From Novosphingobium meiothermophilum (GTDB lineage Bacteria > Pseudomonadota > Alphaproteobacteria > Sphingomonadales > Sphingomonadaceae): a DNA stretch of 64,000 nucleotides. The notes under the pieces were generated by a model, which was not told the DNA's origin, ran no database searches, and saw nothing but the letters and a program-made list of their open reading frames with translations. The DNA is taken from NCBI RefSeq assembly GCF_003171715.1, contig NZ_QGHL01000008.1, forward strand, positions 363,501 to 427,500, written 5' to 3'. Below, piece after piece: positions 24,748 through 33,672 of this stretch (the first letter of the stretch is position 1; each line of letters opens with the position of its first letter). The translations under genes were made by a program, and so were the position numbers.

Positions 24748-26067
24748 ATGACACCCGCTGCCATGGCCCGCCCGCGCGACAAGGATCCCGCCCTCTGGTG
24801 CGCAGCGATTGCTGCCGCCTTCTTTCTGCTGGTTCTCCACCGGCTCGGCATTCCCTCGCAGATCATGTTCGACGAGGTGCACTACCTTCCCGCAGCCCGG
24901 CGGCTGATCGACCTGACGGAGCGGCTCAACCCCGAACATCCCCTGCTGGCCAAGCAATTGATCGCATGGTCGATGCAGCTCATTGGCGATACGCCCTTCG
25001 GCTGGCGATTCCCCTCGGCGGTGATGGGGGCAATCGGGCTTTGGGCAATGATGCGCAGCCTGTGGTGGGCCAGTCTTTCGCGCAGCGCCGCGATCCTGTT
25101 CGGCCTCTTGCTGGGCACGGGCTTCATCTGGTTCATCATGTCGCGCATTGCCATTCTCGACATGGCGATGGGCGGGTTCATGGCGCTTGCCATGTGGCAA
25201 TGGGCGCTGGCATGGCGCAATCCTTCGGGCCGGACAGGCCGGGCGCGTCTGCATCTGATGCTGACGGGGCTGTTCATGGGCCTTTCGCTGGGCGCCAAGT
25301 GGAACGGGGCGCTGCTGGTGCCCTTGCCCGGCCTGCTGTTCGCGCTGAACCGGTGGGAGGCGCTGAAAGGCCGCCGCATTGCCATGCTGTGGGCGGCGCG
25401 GGGCGCGGGGCCGGTTCCGGGGGTGTCGCTGGTAGAGGCGGGGCTGTGGCTCGGCGTTCTGCCGCTCGCGGTCTATTTCGCCACGTTCCTGCCAGCCTTC
25501 TTCTATGCCAGGGATCCGATGACGCTGGGCCGCCTGATCGAATGGCAGCACTACATGCTGCAATTGCAGGACAGCGTGAAGAAGCCTCACACCTACATGA
25601 GCGTGTGGTGGCAATGGATGGCCAATATCCGGCCGATCTGGTTTCTCTACGAGAACGTCGATGGCGCGCAGCGCGGCGTTCTCATGCTGGGCAACCCGTT
25701 CACCATGCTGGCGGGCCTGCCTGCGCTGTTGCTGTGCGCGTGGGACGGCTTCAGGGGCCTGAAAACGGGCAATGGGCGCCTGCGCCTGCTGATCGTGGCG
25801 GCCTATGTCGTGCTGGTCGGCTTCTGGGCAGTGAACGGCAAACCGGTGCAGTTCTACTATCACTACATGCTGGCGAGCTGCTTCCTGCTGGCCGCGCTGG
25901 CGCTGGTGCTGGCCGAATGGTGGGATCTGGGCCTGCGCTGGCCCGCCAGGGCCACGCTGGTCCTCTCATTCGGCCTGTTCATCGGCTTCTATCCGATCAT
26001 CTCGGCAGGCGAATTGCCGCGCAAGAACTCCTATCTCGACTACACCTGGCTCGATAGCTGGAAGTAG
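24748..26067 (+). CDS. PMT-family (dolichyl-phosphate-mannose-type) glycosyltransferase
   Basis: Polytopic membrane glycosyltransferase of about 439 residues related to protein O-mannosyltransferases. The first periplasmic loop carries the catalytic acidic pair in IMFDEVHYLPAARRL, followed by LNPEHPLLAKQLI. About ten helices follow, and a C-terminal domain contains GNPFTMLAGLPALL and NGKPVQFYYHYML. The donor is expected to be polyprenyl-phosphate-mannose. The convergent neighbour, 2 bases away, encodes a polyprenol-phosphate-mannose synthase-like protein, which supports the pairing. Start uncertain: ATG 24748, ATG 24763 or TTG 24718. Acceptor could be protein or lipid A. Confidence 0.83.
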   Translation: MTPAAMARPRDKDPALWCAAIAAAFFLLVLHRLGIPSQIMFDEVHYLPAARRLIDLTERLNPEHPLLAKQLIAWSMQLIGDTPFGWRFPSAVMGAIGLWAMMRSLWWASLSRSAAILFGLLLGTGFIWFIMSRIAILDMAMGGFMALAMWQWALAWRNPSGRTGRARLHLMLTGLFMGLSLGAKWNGALLVPLPGLLFALNRWEALKGRRIAMLWAARGAGPVPGVSLVEAGLWLGVLPLAVYFATFLPAFFYARDPMTLGRLIEWQHYMLQLQDSVKKPHTYMSVWWQWMANIRPIWFLYENVDGAQRGVLMLGNPFTMLAGLPALLLCAWDGFRGLKTGNGRLRLLIVAAYVVLVGFWAVNGKPVQFYYHYMLASCFLLAALALVLAEWWDLGLRWPARATLVLSFGLFIGFYPIISAGELPRKNSYLDYTWLDSWK

Positions 26068-26069
26068 CC

Positions 26070-27194
26070 TCAATATTTGCCCCACACGAAGCGCGATGAC
26101 AGCGCGAAGTTCCACACCGAGCCAAGCACGATCCCGACGACCACCGCGATGACATCGTGGAAGCCGATGGTCTTGAGCACTGCGGCCGAACCGACATTGG
26201 TGAGCAGCCCAAGCGAGCAGGTGAGCGCGAACTGCGCCCAGCCGCGCAGCAGCGGACCAAAGCCGCGCAGGCGCTTGTCGGAATAGGTCAGCTCGTTGTT
26301 GAGCACGAAGTTGAAGGTCATTGCGATGATTGCCGCCAGTGCATTGGCGGTGTTGAAGGTCGCGCTTTCCGACCAGTTGCCATAGACGAAGCGTTCACCC
26401 GCAACGAGCTTGAGCAGCACCCAGAGCGCGCCAAGCTGCACCGCAACCCCCATGGCGCCCACGGTTCCGAACAGGGCAAAGCGCGTGGGTATGATCCGGC
26501 CCAGCCACTTGTCGTAAAGGCCAACGAGAAACTCGAACACCACGGTCTGGTCCAGTTTGCTTTCGCCTTCGACACGGGCGACGAAGTTGAGGGGGAACTC
26601 CTTGACCCGCAGCGGCTTGTCCACCGTGGCCAGAATGTCGAGCAGGATCTTGAAGCCGACGCCGGAAAGGCGGTGCGCATCAGCGCGCAGGGTTTCGGCG
26701 CGCAGCATGAAATAGCCGCTCATCGGGTCGGACAGCTCAACCCCTGTCACCTTGTTGGCGATGCGGTTGGCAAGGCCCGATGCCTTCACCCGGTCGGGCC
26801 GGCCCCATTCCTCGGTGCTCGCCCCTTCGGCAAAGCGCGAGGCATAGGCCAGATCGTATTCGCCGCTTTCGATGGCCGCCAGCATTCCCGGCAGCAGCGC
26901 GGGATCGTGCTGCTGGTCCGCGTCCATGACCGCAACGACCGGGGCTGCCGTGGCGCACATCCCCTCGATCGCGGCAGAGGCAAGGCCGCGCCGCCCGATG
27001 CGTTCGATCACGCGGATGCGCGGATCGGAAAGCGCGATGCGGCGGGCCTCGTCGGCGGTGCCATCGGGGCTGTTGTCGTCAACGAAGATCGCTTCCCAGG
27101 CAATGCCCTGAAGGGCAGCATCGAGGCGCGCGACCATGGGCGCGATATTGGCGCGTTCGCGGTATGTCGGAAGGATGACGGCGAGTTGAAGCAT
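26070..27194 (-). CDS. Polyprenol-phosphate sugar synthase (DPM1-like GT2) fused to GtrA membrane domain
   Basis: Residues 1-235 are a DPM1-type family 2 glycosyltransferase: VILPTYRERANIAPM, VDDNSPDGT, a DADQQHDP metal-binding segment and DPMSGYFMLR. Residues about 240-374 are a GtrA-like domain of four helices (ALFGTVGAMGVAVQLGA, FNFVLNNELTYSDKR, SSRFVWGKY). The fusion would make a sugar-phosphate-polyprenol (mannose is likely) and anchor or flip it. It faces a PMT transferase. The window also encodes GDP-mannose supply (manC, manA). The sugar is inferred from DPM1 likeness, not shown. Confidence 0.86.
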   Translation of the reverse strand: MLQLAVILPTYRERANIAPMVARLDAALQGIAWEAIFVDDNSPDGTADEARRIALSDPRIRVIERIGRRGLASAAIEGMCATAAPVVAVMDADQQHDPALLPGMLAAIESGEYDLAYASRFAEGASTEEWGRPDRVKASGLANRIANKVTGVELSDPMSGYFMLRAETLRADAHRLSGVGFKILLDILATVDKPLRVKEFPLNFVARVEGESKLDQTVVFEFLVGLYDKWLGRIIPTRFALFGTVGAMGVAVQLGALWVLLKLVAGERFVYGNWSESATFNTANALAAIIAMTFNFVLNNELTYSDKRLRGFGPLLRGWAQFALTCSLGLLTNVGSAAVLKTIGFHDVIAVVVGIVLGSVWNFALSSRFVWGKY

Positions 27195-27208
27195 ATGCGC
27201 GGCGGCCC

Positions 27209-28267
27209 TTACAGCCTTGCAAGCACTGCGTCACCAATTTCCGTGGTGCCCGCCGTTCCCCCCAGATCGCGGCCCGCCACGCCATCGGCCAGCGCCTTCG
27301 CCACGGCGGCCTCAACCCGGTCTGCCGCCTCTGCAAGGCCCAGCGAATGGCGTAGCAGCATGGCGGCCGAAAGGATCGTGGCCATGGGATTGGCAAGACC
27401 CTGCCCGGCAATGTCGGGGGCCGAGCCGTGGATCGGCTCGTAAAGACCGAAGGTGCCGTGGGCGGTCTGCCGCTCGCCCAGCGAGGCCGAGGCCAGCAGC
27501 CCGATCGAGCCGACGCACATCGATGCCTGATCGGACAGGATGTCGCCGAACAGGTTGCCGGTCAGCACCACGTCGAACTTGCCGGGCGCCCGCACGAGCT
27601 GCATCGCGGCATTGTCGACATACATGTGTTCGAGTGTGACTTCGGGATAGTCCTTCGCCACCTCGATCACGACGTCGCGCCAGAGCTGGCTGGTTTCCAG
27701 CACATTGGCCTTGTCGACCGAGCACAGCCGACGGTTGCGTCCCATGGCGGTGCGGAAGCCGACGTGGGCAATGCGGCGCACCTCGCTTTCGCTGTAGGAC
27801 ATGACATCATAGCCTTCGCGGTCGCCATTGGCGGCAGTGCGGAAGCCCTTCTCTCCGAAATAGACATCGCCGTTCAGTTCGCGCACGATCACCATGTCGA
27901 TCGCGCCCGCCACTTCGGGGCGCAGCGCAGAATGGCCCTCAAGCCCGGCAAAGACCCTGGCGGGACGCAGGTTGGCAAACAGGGTCAGCGCCTTGCGCAG
28001 GCCAAGGATCGCCTGTTCCGGGCGCAGATGCCGTTCCAGCGCGTCGCAATCGGGATCGCCCACCGCGCCGAACAGAATCGCGTCCGATGCCTCCGCTACG
28101 GCCAGCGTTTCCGGCGGGAGGGGATGGCCGCTGGCCTTCCACGCCGCTCCGCCGACAAGGGCCTCGGTCATCTCGATGCCCTCGATGCCGAGCGCCTCGA
28201 TCACGCGCACGGCCTCGCGCGTTACTTCGGGACCGATGCCGTCACCCGGCAGAACCGCAATCTTCAT
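27209..28267 (-). CDS. leuB: 3-isopropylmalate dehydrogenase
   Basis: NAD-dependent oxidative decarboxylation in leucine synthesis. The 352-residue protein has the family N-terminus [15 protein letters not shown], Arg residues in [11 protein letters not shown] and [11 protein letters not shown], the catalytic Tyr/Lys region ([11 protein letters not shown]), the metal-binding Asp segments ([13 protein letters not shown]) and the NAD-binding [15 protein letters not shown] 28267 preferred; AAGGAA lies upstream. It follows recO by 24 bases in the same direction; leuACD are not in this window. Confidence 0.96.
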   Translation of the reverse strand: MKIAVLPGDGIGPEVTREAVRVIEALGIEGIEMTEALVGGAAWKASGHPLPPETLAVAEASDAILFGAVGDPDCDALERHLRPEQAILGLRKALTLFANLRPARVFAGLEGHSALRPEVAGAIDMVIVRELNGDVYFGEKGFRTAANGDREGYDVMSYSESEVRRIAHVGFRTAMGRNRRLCSVDKANVLETSQLWRDVVIEVAKDYPEVTLEHMYVDNAAMQLVRAPGKFDVVLTGNLFGDILSDQASMCVGSIGLLASASLGERQTAHGTFGLYEPIHGSAPDIAGQGLANPMATILSAAMLLRHSLGLAEAADRVEAAVAKALADGVAGRDLGGTAGTTEIGDAVLARL

Positions 28268-28291
28268 GAACAATTCCTTCGTGCGTTCCCT

Positions 28292-28900
28292 TCATCCGCT
28301 TCCGATCCGGCGCAGCCGGTCGAGCAGAATCGTGCGCGCCCCCATAACATCGCCGGTCCGATCGGCAAGCAGGCGGTTGGCAATGGTCCTGCCCTGCCGG
28401 TCGAGCCTTTCCAGAAGATCGGTCCAGCCTTCCTCCGGCGGCGGGGCGTCGGCCGCGCCATAGCCGACCTCGCGCAGCAGCAGGGCCTCGTAGCCCGCCA
28501 GAACGCGCGCCCAGCCGCGAGCGGAAGGGGCCATGCAGATCGCATCGAGCAAGGCTGCCAGCGAATCATGCAGCAACGGATAGGGATGACCTTCGGGAAG
28601 GGTGGCTGCGGTCAGCGCACAGGCCCAGCCGATACCGGCGCTTGGCAGCGGCTCGGTCAGCCATGGTCCCCTGCTGCGCACCAGTTCCACCCGCGCCGAC
28701 GGAAGCTGCGTGCCTGCCCGCGCCCGCACTTCCACCGCCACCAGATTGCCGGGGATCAGCACGGGCCGCAGGTCGCGTCCTCGCGCGCCTGCCACATAGG
28801 CAGCGGCAAGCCCGTGGTCTGCCGTCATCACGCGCACGATCGCGCCATGTTCGCCGTGCGGGCGCAGCGCGCAGAGAATGGCCGAGGCGCGGATCAGCAT
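28292..28900 (-). CDS. recO: DNA repair protein RecO
   Basis: RecFOR-pathway protein that loads RecA at SSB-covered gaps. The 202-residue protein is short, as in related alphaproteobacteria. The N-terminal OB-fold has ASAILCALRPHGEHGAIVRVMTADHGLAAAYVAGARGR, and the C-terminal helical domain has LLREVGYG. No zinc-finger cysteines are present. ATG 28900 gives the standard MLIRASAIL start. Upstream lies the inverted repeat shared with apaG. Confidence 0.85.
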   Translation of the reverse strand: MLIRASAILCALRPHGEHGAIVRVMTADHGLAAAYVAGARGRDLRPVLIPGNLVAVEVRARAGTQLPSARVELVRSRGPWLTEPLPSAGIGWACALTAATLPEGHPYPLLHDSLAALLDAICMAPSARGWARVLAGYEALLLREVGYGAADAPPPEEGWTDLLERLDRQGRTIANRLLADRTGDVMGARTILLDRLRRIGSG

Positions 28901-28913
28901 GGCGCGGCTTTGC

Positions 28914-28973
28914 GCGCTAATGCCTTTTCGGGCAAGCGCCATAAAAAGGGCATGTTTGCAGATGCATTAGCGC
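28914..28973. repeat. Inverted repeat in the recO/apaG divergent region
   Basis: GCGCTAATGC (28914-28923) and GCATTAGCGC (28964-28973) are a perfect 10-base inverted repeat, 40 bases apart, and inside them TGCCTTTT and AAAAAGGGCA extend the pairing with a bulge. It fills most of the 110-base gap between two divergent genes. It could be a shared operator, a cruciform, or an RNA hairpin in both leaders. Confidence 0.55.
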
Positions 28974-29010
28974 ATTGGAACCTTGGCCATTGTGCGATAG
29001 TTTGAAGGGC

Positions 29011-29409
29011 ATGAAGCAGCTTTTCCAGCACGCCGCGATGACCGAAGGAGTTACGGTGCGAGTCGCCGTCAACTTCCTGCCCGAACAGTCCCGCGTTGAG
29101 GCGGGCAAGTGGTTCTGGGTCTATCACATCCGGATCGAGAATGGATCGGACCAGCCGGTGCAGCTGCTCTCGCGCCACTGGCGGATCACCGACGGGCGCG
29201 GCCTCGTCAACTTCGTCGATGGTGATGGCGTGGTTGGCGAACAGCCCGTGCTGCAACCGGGACAGGCGCATGATTACGTGTCCGGCTGCCCGCTGGGCAC
29301 ACATCATGGCAGCATGGAAGGCCATTATACCATGCAGCGCGCCGATGGTTCGCTGTTCGATGTGGCGATCCCGTTCTTTCCGCTGGCGGCACCGGCTCCC
29401 GCCAATTAA
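29011..29409 (+). CDS. apaG: ApaG domain protein
   Basis: Protein of 132 residues with a fibronectin-like beta fold (DUF525). Family signatures: EGVTVRVAVNFLPEQS, WVYHIRIENGSDQPVQLLSRHWRITD, and VSGCPLGTHHGSMEGHYTMQ. ApaG is linked to Co2+/Mg2+ resistance and Ap4A levels in enterobacteria, but its biochemical role remains unsettled. ATG 29011 was chosen (MKQLFQHAAMTEG). It is 12 bases before the LysR gene and probably cotranscribed with it. Confidence 0.92.
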   Translation: MKQLFQHAAMTEGVTVRVAVNFLPEQSRVEAGKWFWVYHIRIENGSDQPVQLLSRHWRITDGRGLVNFVDGDGVVGEQPVLQPGQAHDYVSGCPLGTHHGSMEGHYTMQRADGSLFDVAIPFFPLAAPAPAN

Positions 29410-29421
29410 GGCCGCTTCGCG

Positions 29422-30219
29422 ATGAAGCGGACCCATCTCCCCCTCAACGGCCTGCGCGTGCTTGATGCAGCCGCGCGGCACCTGTCATTTACCCGTGCGG
29501 CCGACGAACTGGCCGTTACTCCGGCGGCCGTGGGCCAGCAGATCCGCGCGCTCGAAGACCTGCTGGGCGTCGTGCTGTTCCGTCGCACCCCCAAGGGCCT
29601 TGAGCTGACAGACGAGGCGAGCGCGGGGCTGGATGCGATCCGCGAAGGTTTCCTGCGCTTCGAGGAAGGTGTGCAGGCGATGCAGGCCGGCCAGTCGAGC
29701 CATGTCTATACCATTGCCTGCCCGCGCGATTTCTTCGCGGCATGGCTTTCGCCGCGCCTTGCCAGCTTCCGCGCCGAAAATCCGCAGCTGCGTTTCTCGC
29801 TTGTCGGCGGCGATGCCGACATCGATTTTACCGAGGCCAATCTTGACCTTGCCGTGCGCTGGGCCGAGGGGCCGGGCGAACTGGAGGGCATCCCTCTGGG
29901 CGAGGCCCTGATGGTCACGGTCGCCGCGCCGGATGCGGCGCCGGATTGCCCGTGGATCGGCTGGCCGGGCGATCCTGCGCCCGGCGGCGGCGATGTCGGC
30001 TTTTCGGTGGGCGATGCGGGCACGGCGATCAGCGCGGCTTCGGCCGGCCTTGGCCGTGCGCACGTGCCCTTGCAACTCGCGCAGAGCGCGATTGCGGCCG
30101 GGCGGATCATCCGGATCGGAGAACCGGTCGTCTCGCGGCGGGGATACTGGCTCGTCGCACCACCGCCACAATGGCGTCAGAAAAAGGTCAGGGCGCTGGT
30201 GGCGGCGCTGCGCGGCTGA
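29422..30219 (+). CDS. LysR-family regulator (GcvA-like)
   Basis: DNA-binding regulator of 265 residues. An N-terminal winged helix (LNGLRVLDAAARHLSFTRAADELAVTPAAVGQQIRALEDLLGVVLF) begins in the GcvA style. It is followed by a linker helix and a truncated-length periplasmic-binding-like effector domain (YTIACPRDFFAAWLSPRL, VGGDADIDFTEANLDLAVRWAEG). Effector and targets are unknown; it is directly behind apaG and no divergent gene marks a target. Confidence 0.87.
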   Translation: MKRTHLPLNGLRVLDAAARHLSFTRAADELAVTPAAVGQQIRALEDLLGVVLFRRTPKGLELTDEASAGLDAIREGFLRFEEGVQAMQAGQSSHVYTIACPRDFFAAWLSPRLASFRAENPQLRFSLVGGDADIDFTEANLDLAVRWAEGPGELEGIPLGEALMVTVAAPDAAPDCPWIGWPGDPAPGGGDVGFSVGDAGTAISAASAGLGRAHVPLQLAQSAIAAGRIIRIGEPVVSRRGYWLVAPPPQWRQKKVRALVAALRG

Positions 30220-30221
30220 AC

Positions 30222-30240
30222 TGCGGCATTTCCTGCCGCA
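30222..30240 (+). terminator. Hairpin after the LysR gene
   Basis: TGCGGCA (30222-30228) pairs with TGCCGCA (30234-30240) around a 5-base loop, three bases after the LysR stop. No T-run follows, so it is a weak terminator candidate. Confidence 0.35.
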
Positions 30241-30317
30241 AGCTACGCTATCATCCCGATTTCCGGGGCCTTTGCGCCTTACGCGCTGTTAACCGCGCCG
30301 GGCTATCGTCTGGCCCG

Positions 30318-32330
30318 ATGGTATCGGGAGCGCAAAACCCTGTTGCGGCGAAAAGGCTGATTGGCTTCAGCCTTTGGCGCGCCTTGCGTCCTCGTGGCGG
30401 CTGGATCCAGCACGAAGGGGACCGCTTCACCCGCGCCTATGCCACCAGCCTCTCGCACCGACTGCCGCTGCTCTATCTGGTGGTGGTGGTCAATTCCTGT
30501 CTTGTCGCCGCCCATTTCCACAGCGATGCACCGGTTCCGCTGGTGCTGTTCGGTCCGCTGGTCCTTGGCAGTTTCGCCCTGTGGCGGGCCATCTACTGGT
30601 TGCCCGCGGCGGTGCTTGCCCGGCCCGTCAGCGTGCAGCGCCGCGATCTGCGGCGCATGAGCTGGCTGGGCGCGATTGCGGGATTCCTTTTCGCGCTCTG
30701 GGGCATGGCGCTCTATCCCTACGGCACGCAGGCAGAACAGTCGTTCATTCACTACATCATGGCGATCACGCTGTTTTCGGGCATCCTTGGCCTTGGCCAT
30801 GCGCCCCTGACCGCGCTGAGGATCGCTATTGCGATCACCATTCCCACAACGGGCCAGATCCTGTTCAGCGGCCATCCCAATGCCGTTCCGGTGATCCTGA
30901 TACAGGCCGTGGTCACGGTTCTGCTGCTGCTCGTCACGAACGGGCATCATCGGGATTTCGTGAGGCTTGAACTGTCCCGGCAGGAACTGGCCCGGCGCGA
31001 GCGCGAGGCGGCGGAACTGGCGCAAAGCAACCTGCGTCAGGCCACGATCGATTCCCTGACCGGATCGCTCAACCGGCGGGCGATCCTTGCCGAGCTTGAA
31101 GCCGAGGCTGCACGCGGTGAGCAACCTGCGCAGGCGGCATGGCTTGCCCTGATCGATCTGGACGGGTTCAAGCACATCAACGATACTTATGGCCACGCTG
31201 CGGGCGATGCGGTTCTGGCAGCCGTGGCCCAACGCCTCGCGGCCTGTCCGGTGCTGCGCTGTCATGGCCGCCTTGGCGGCGACGAGTTTGCCGCCATCAT
31301 CGATGCGGGCCATGACGAAGCCGCCGTGCGCGCGCTGGCCGAGCAGCTTTCAGAGACGCTGCGTGCACCGGTTCTGCATGGCGGTGCGGTGCTGCGCCTG
31401 TCGGGTTCGATCGGTGTTCACCGGATTGACCGACGCAGCGCCAGCGACTGCCTCGAACGGGCTGATGCCGCGCTCTACAAGGCCAAGGAGCAATCCGACG
31501 GCGCGGTTGTGGTCTTCAGCCCGGATGACGAAGCCGCCATGCAGGACCGCGCCGCCATCACGCGCCTGTTCAACGACAGCAACCTGTCCGACCGTCTCAA
31601 GCTGCTCTACCAGCCGGTGATCGATGGCGTGACCGGGAGCGTCACTGGCTTTGAAGCCTTTGTCCGCTGGAGCCCGGATGGCGAGCGCTGGCTTGCGCCT
31701 GCCCAGTTCATGACGCTGGCCGAGGCAACCGGCCGCACGGGAGACCTGACACGTGCGGTCATGGCACGGGCCTTGCGCGAATGCCCTGCCTGGCAGCACG
31801 GGTGCATGCTCTCGATCAACCTTGCCCCCCGCGATCTTATGCGCGCCGGTTCTGCCGAGGCTTTCGCGCGGCTGGCCGAGGATGCAGGCGCGCCGCCTCA
31901 GGCGATCATGCTCGAAGTGACCGAGCGCGCGCTTATCGGTGATCCCCGGCGCGCCGAGGAGCAGTTGCAGGCCCTGCGCGGCAAGGGCTTCAGGCTTGCG
32001 CTCGACGATTTCGGCGCGGGCTGGTCAAGCCTGAGCCAGGTCAATCGTCTGCCATTCGATGCGATCAAGATCGATCAGGATCTTTCCCGCGCGCTGGCCA
32101 GCGATCCCGGCGCGCGAACGCTGGTCAGCACGATCATTGGTCTTTCGTGGCAACTGGGCATCGAGTGCATCATCGAAGGCGTGGAAGACGAGGAACAGGC
32201 CCGCACGGCGCAGGCGCTGGGCATAAGGATGATGCAGGGATACCATTTCGGCAGGCCCGAACCGGCCGCAGCGGCCCTTGCAATCATGCAGGCTTCGCCG
32301 CCCCGCCCGCCCGCCGTGCTGCGTGCCTGA
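30318..32330 (+). CDS. Membrane GGDEF-EAL protein (cyclic-di-GMP turnover), EAF variant
   Basis: A 670-residue protein. About residues 45-210 hold six hydrophobic helices (a putative sensor), then a short coiled coil, a GGDEF domain with intact GGDEF at residues 320-324, and an EAL-type domain. No RxxD inhibitory site precedes GGDEF. The EAL motif reads EAF (446-448), but the acidic and Lys residues of phosphodiesterases appear kept (SINLAP, LEVTE, DDFGAGWSS, KIDQDL, CIIEGVED). ATG 30318 was preferred to upstream codons that overlap lysR. It could make, degrade or both; direction cannot be read from sequence. Confidence 0.88.
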   Translation: MVSGAQNPVAAKRLIGFSLWRALRPRGGWIQHEGDRFTRAYATSLSHRLPLLYLVVVVNSCLVAAHFHSDAPVPLVLFGPLVLGSFALWRAIYWLPAAVLARPVSVQRRDLRRMSWLGAIAGFLFALWGMALYPYGTQAEQSFIHYIMAITLFSGILGLGHAPLTALRIAIAITIPTTGQILFSGHPNAVPVILIQAVVTVLLLLVTNGHHRDFVRLELSRQELARREREAAELAQSNLRQATIDSLTGSLNRRAILAELEAEAARGEQPAQAAWLALIDLDGFKHINDTYGHAAGDAVLAAVAQRLAACPVLRCHGRLGGDEFAAIIDAGHDEAAVRALAEQLSETLRAPVLHGGAVLRLSGSIGVHRIDRRSASDCLERADAALYKAKEQSDGAVVVFSPDDEAAMQDRAAITRLFNDSNLSDRLKLLYQPVIDGVTGSVTGFEAFVRWSPDGERWLAPAQFMTLAEATGRTGDLTRAVMARALRECPAWQHGCMLSINLAPRDLMRAGSAEAFARLAEDAGAPPQAIMLEVTERALIGDPRRAEEQLQALRGKGFRLALDDFGAGWSSLSQVNRLPFDAIKIDQDLSRALASDPGARTLVSTIIGLSWQLGIECIIEGVEDEEQARTAQALGIRMMQGYHFGRPEPAAAALAIMQASPPRPPAVLRA

Positions 32331-32335
32331 AAGGG

Positions 32336-33595
32336 TCAGTGCTCAAGCACGATCGGACGCGGCGCCCCCGGCGGAAGAACACGGCGAAACAGCCTGCCGC
32401 GCTCGCTGAACAGCACCAGCAGCAGGCTCAGCATCCCGGCGCACAGCAGTGCGGTGGCCAGCGGGCGGGCCGATCCGTCGTATGCCTGTCCCACGAAGAT
32501 CCCGATGGAAGAACCGATGACCATGCGCAGGAAGGCATGCATCGAATTGGCCGTGCCTGCCGTGCGCGCGAAGGGTTGCAGTGCGATCGAGCCGAAGTTG
32601 GCACCGATGAAGCCGATAAGGATCATGTTCGTGACCATCAGCGGCATGAACTGCAAGAGCGTTTCGTCCGGGCGCGTGGCAAACCACAGTTGCAGAGCGC
32701 TCACCATGATGAACAGCAGCACTGCGGTATGCGAAACCCGCCTTGCCCCGAAACGTTCGACGATCCGCGAATTGGAAAAGTTTGCCGCCGCCATCATCAG
32801 CGCGGAGCCGCCGAACAGCAGCGGAAACAGGGCGCCCGCGCCGAAATGCTCGGCCACCAGTTGCTGCGAGGAATTGACGTAGCCGATCATCGCACCGAAG
32901 GTCAGCGAACCGCCCAGAACATAGCCGATAGAGGCGCGGTTGGTTGCCGCTTCCAGCATGTTGATGCCGATAACGCCGGGGCGGATCGGCTGGCGATATT
33001 CCGCGCGCAGCGTTTCGGGCAGGCGCAGCCCCACCCATAACGCCATGGCCACGCCCATTGCCGCTAGGAACACGAAGATCCAGCGCCAGCCGGCGAACAG
33101 CAGCACCAGCTGGCCGATGCTGGGGGCGAGCATCGGCACGACGAGAAAGACCATCGAGATAACCGACATCTGCCGCGCCATCTGATCGCCCGAAAAGCGG
33201 TCGCGGATGATGGCGGCGGGCAGCACCGCAAGGCCGCCGCAGCCCAGCGCCTTGAGCATCCGCATCACCAGCAGCGCCTCGAACGAACTGACCAGCGCGC
33301 AGCCCAGCGAGCAGGCGACGTAGATGGCGATGCACGACAGGAGCACCGGGCGGCGTCCGTAACGGTCGGCCAGCGCGCCGGGAAAGAGCGAGGCGAAGCC
33401 CGACGCCAGCAGGAACACGCCCACCACAAGCTGCCGGTCATTGGGATCGGCTGCGCCCAGATCGGCGGCGATCCGTCCCAATGCGGGCAGCATGGCATCG
33501 ACCGCCAGCGCCTGCAACGCCATGAGCAGCGCCATCATGGCGATCGTTTCGCGTTCGCCGATGGTGCGGGATTTGCAGGAATCGAGGACGGGCAT
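32336..33595 (-). CDS. MFS multidrug transporter (Bcr/CflA family)
   Basis: Twelve-helix major facilitator of 419 residues, probably a drug/proton antiporter. The N-terminal half has MALLMALQALAVDAMLPALGRIAADLG, typical of Bcr/CflA (DMYLPA-like region), motif A in GALADRYGRRPVLL, and APSIGQLVLLFAGWRWIF, the family motif C-like segment. Start ATG 33595. It diverges from dinB with 77 bases between, where the promoters must lie. Substrate unknown. Confidence 0.88.
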   Translation of the reverse strand: MPVLDSCKSRTIGERETIAMMALLMALQALAVDAMLPALGRIAADLGAADPNDRQLVVGVFLLASGFASLFPGALADRYGRRPVLLSCIAIYVACSLGCALVSSFEALLVMRMLKALGCGGLAVLPAAIIRDRFSGDQMARQMSVISMVFLVVPMLAPSIGQLVLLFAGWRWIFVFLAAMGVAMALWVGLRLPETLRAEYRQPIRPGVIGINMLEAATNRASIGYVLGGSLTFGAMIGYVNSSQQLVAEHFGAGALFPLLFGGSALMMAAANFSNSRIVERFGARRVSHTAVLLFIMVSALQLWFATRPDETLLQFMPLMVTNMILIGFIGANFGSIALQPFARTAGTANSMHAFLRMVIGSSIGIFVGQAYDGSARPLATALLCAGMLSLLLVLFSERGRLFRRVLPPGAPRPIVLEH

Positions 33596-33672
33596 CACCG
33601 ATCCCTCTGGACCAGTTCCTTGGCAAATCCCACCCTTTATGTTGCGGCGCAAAAGGGCCTATCGTGGGCCGG

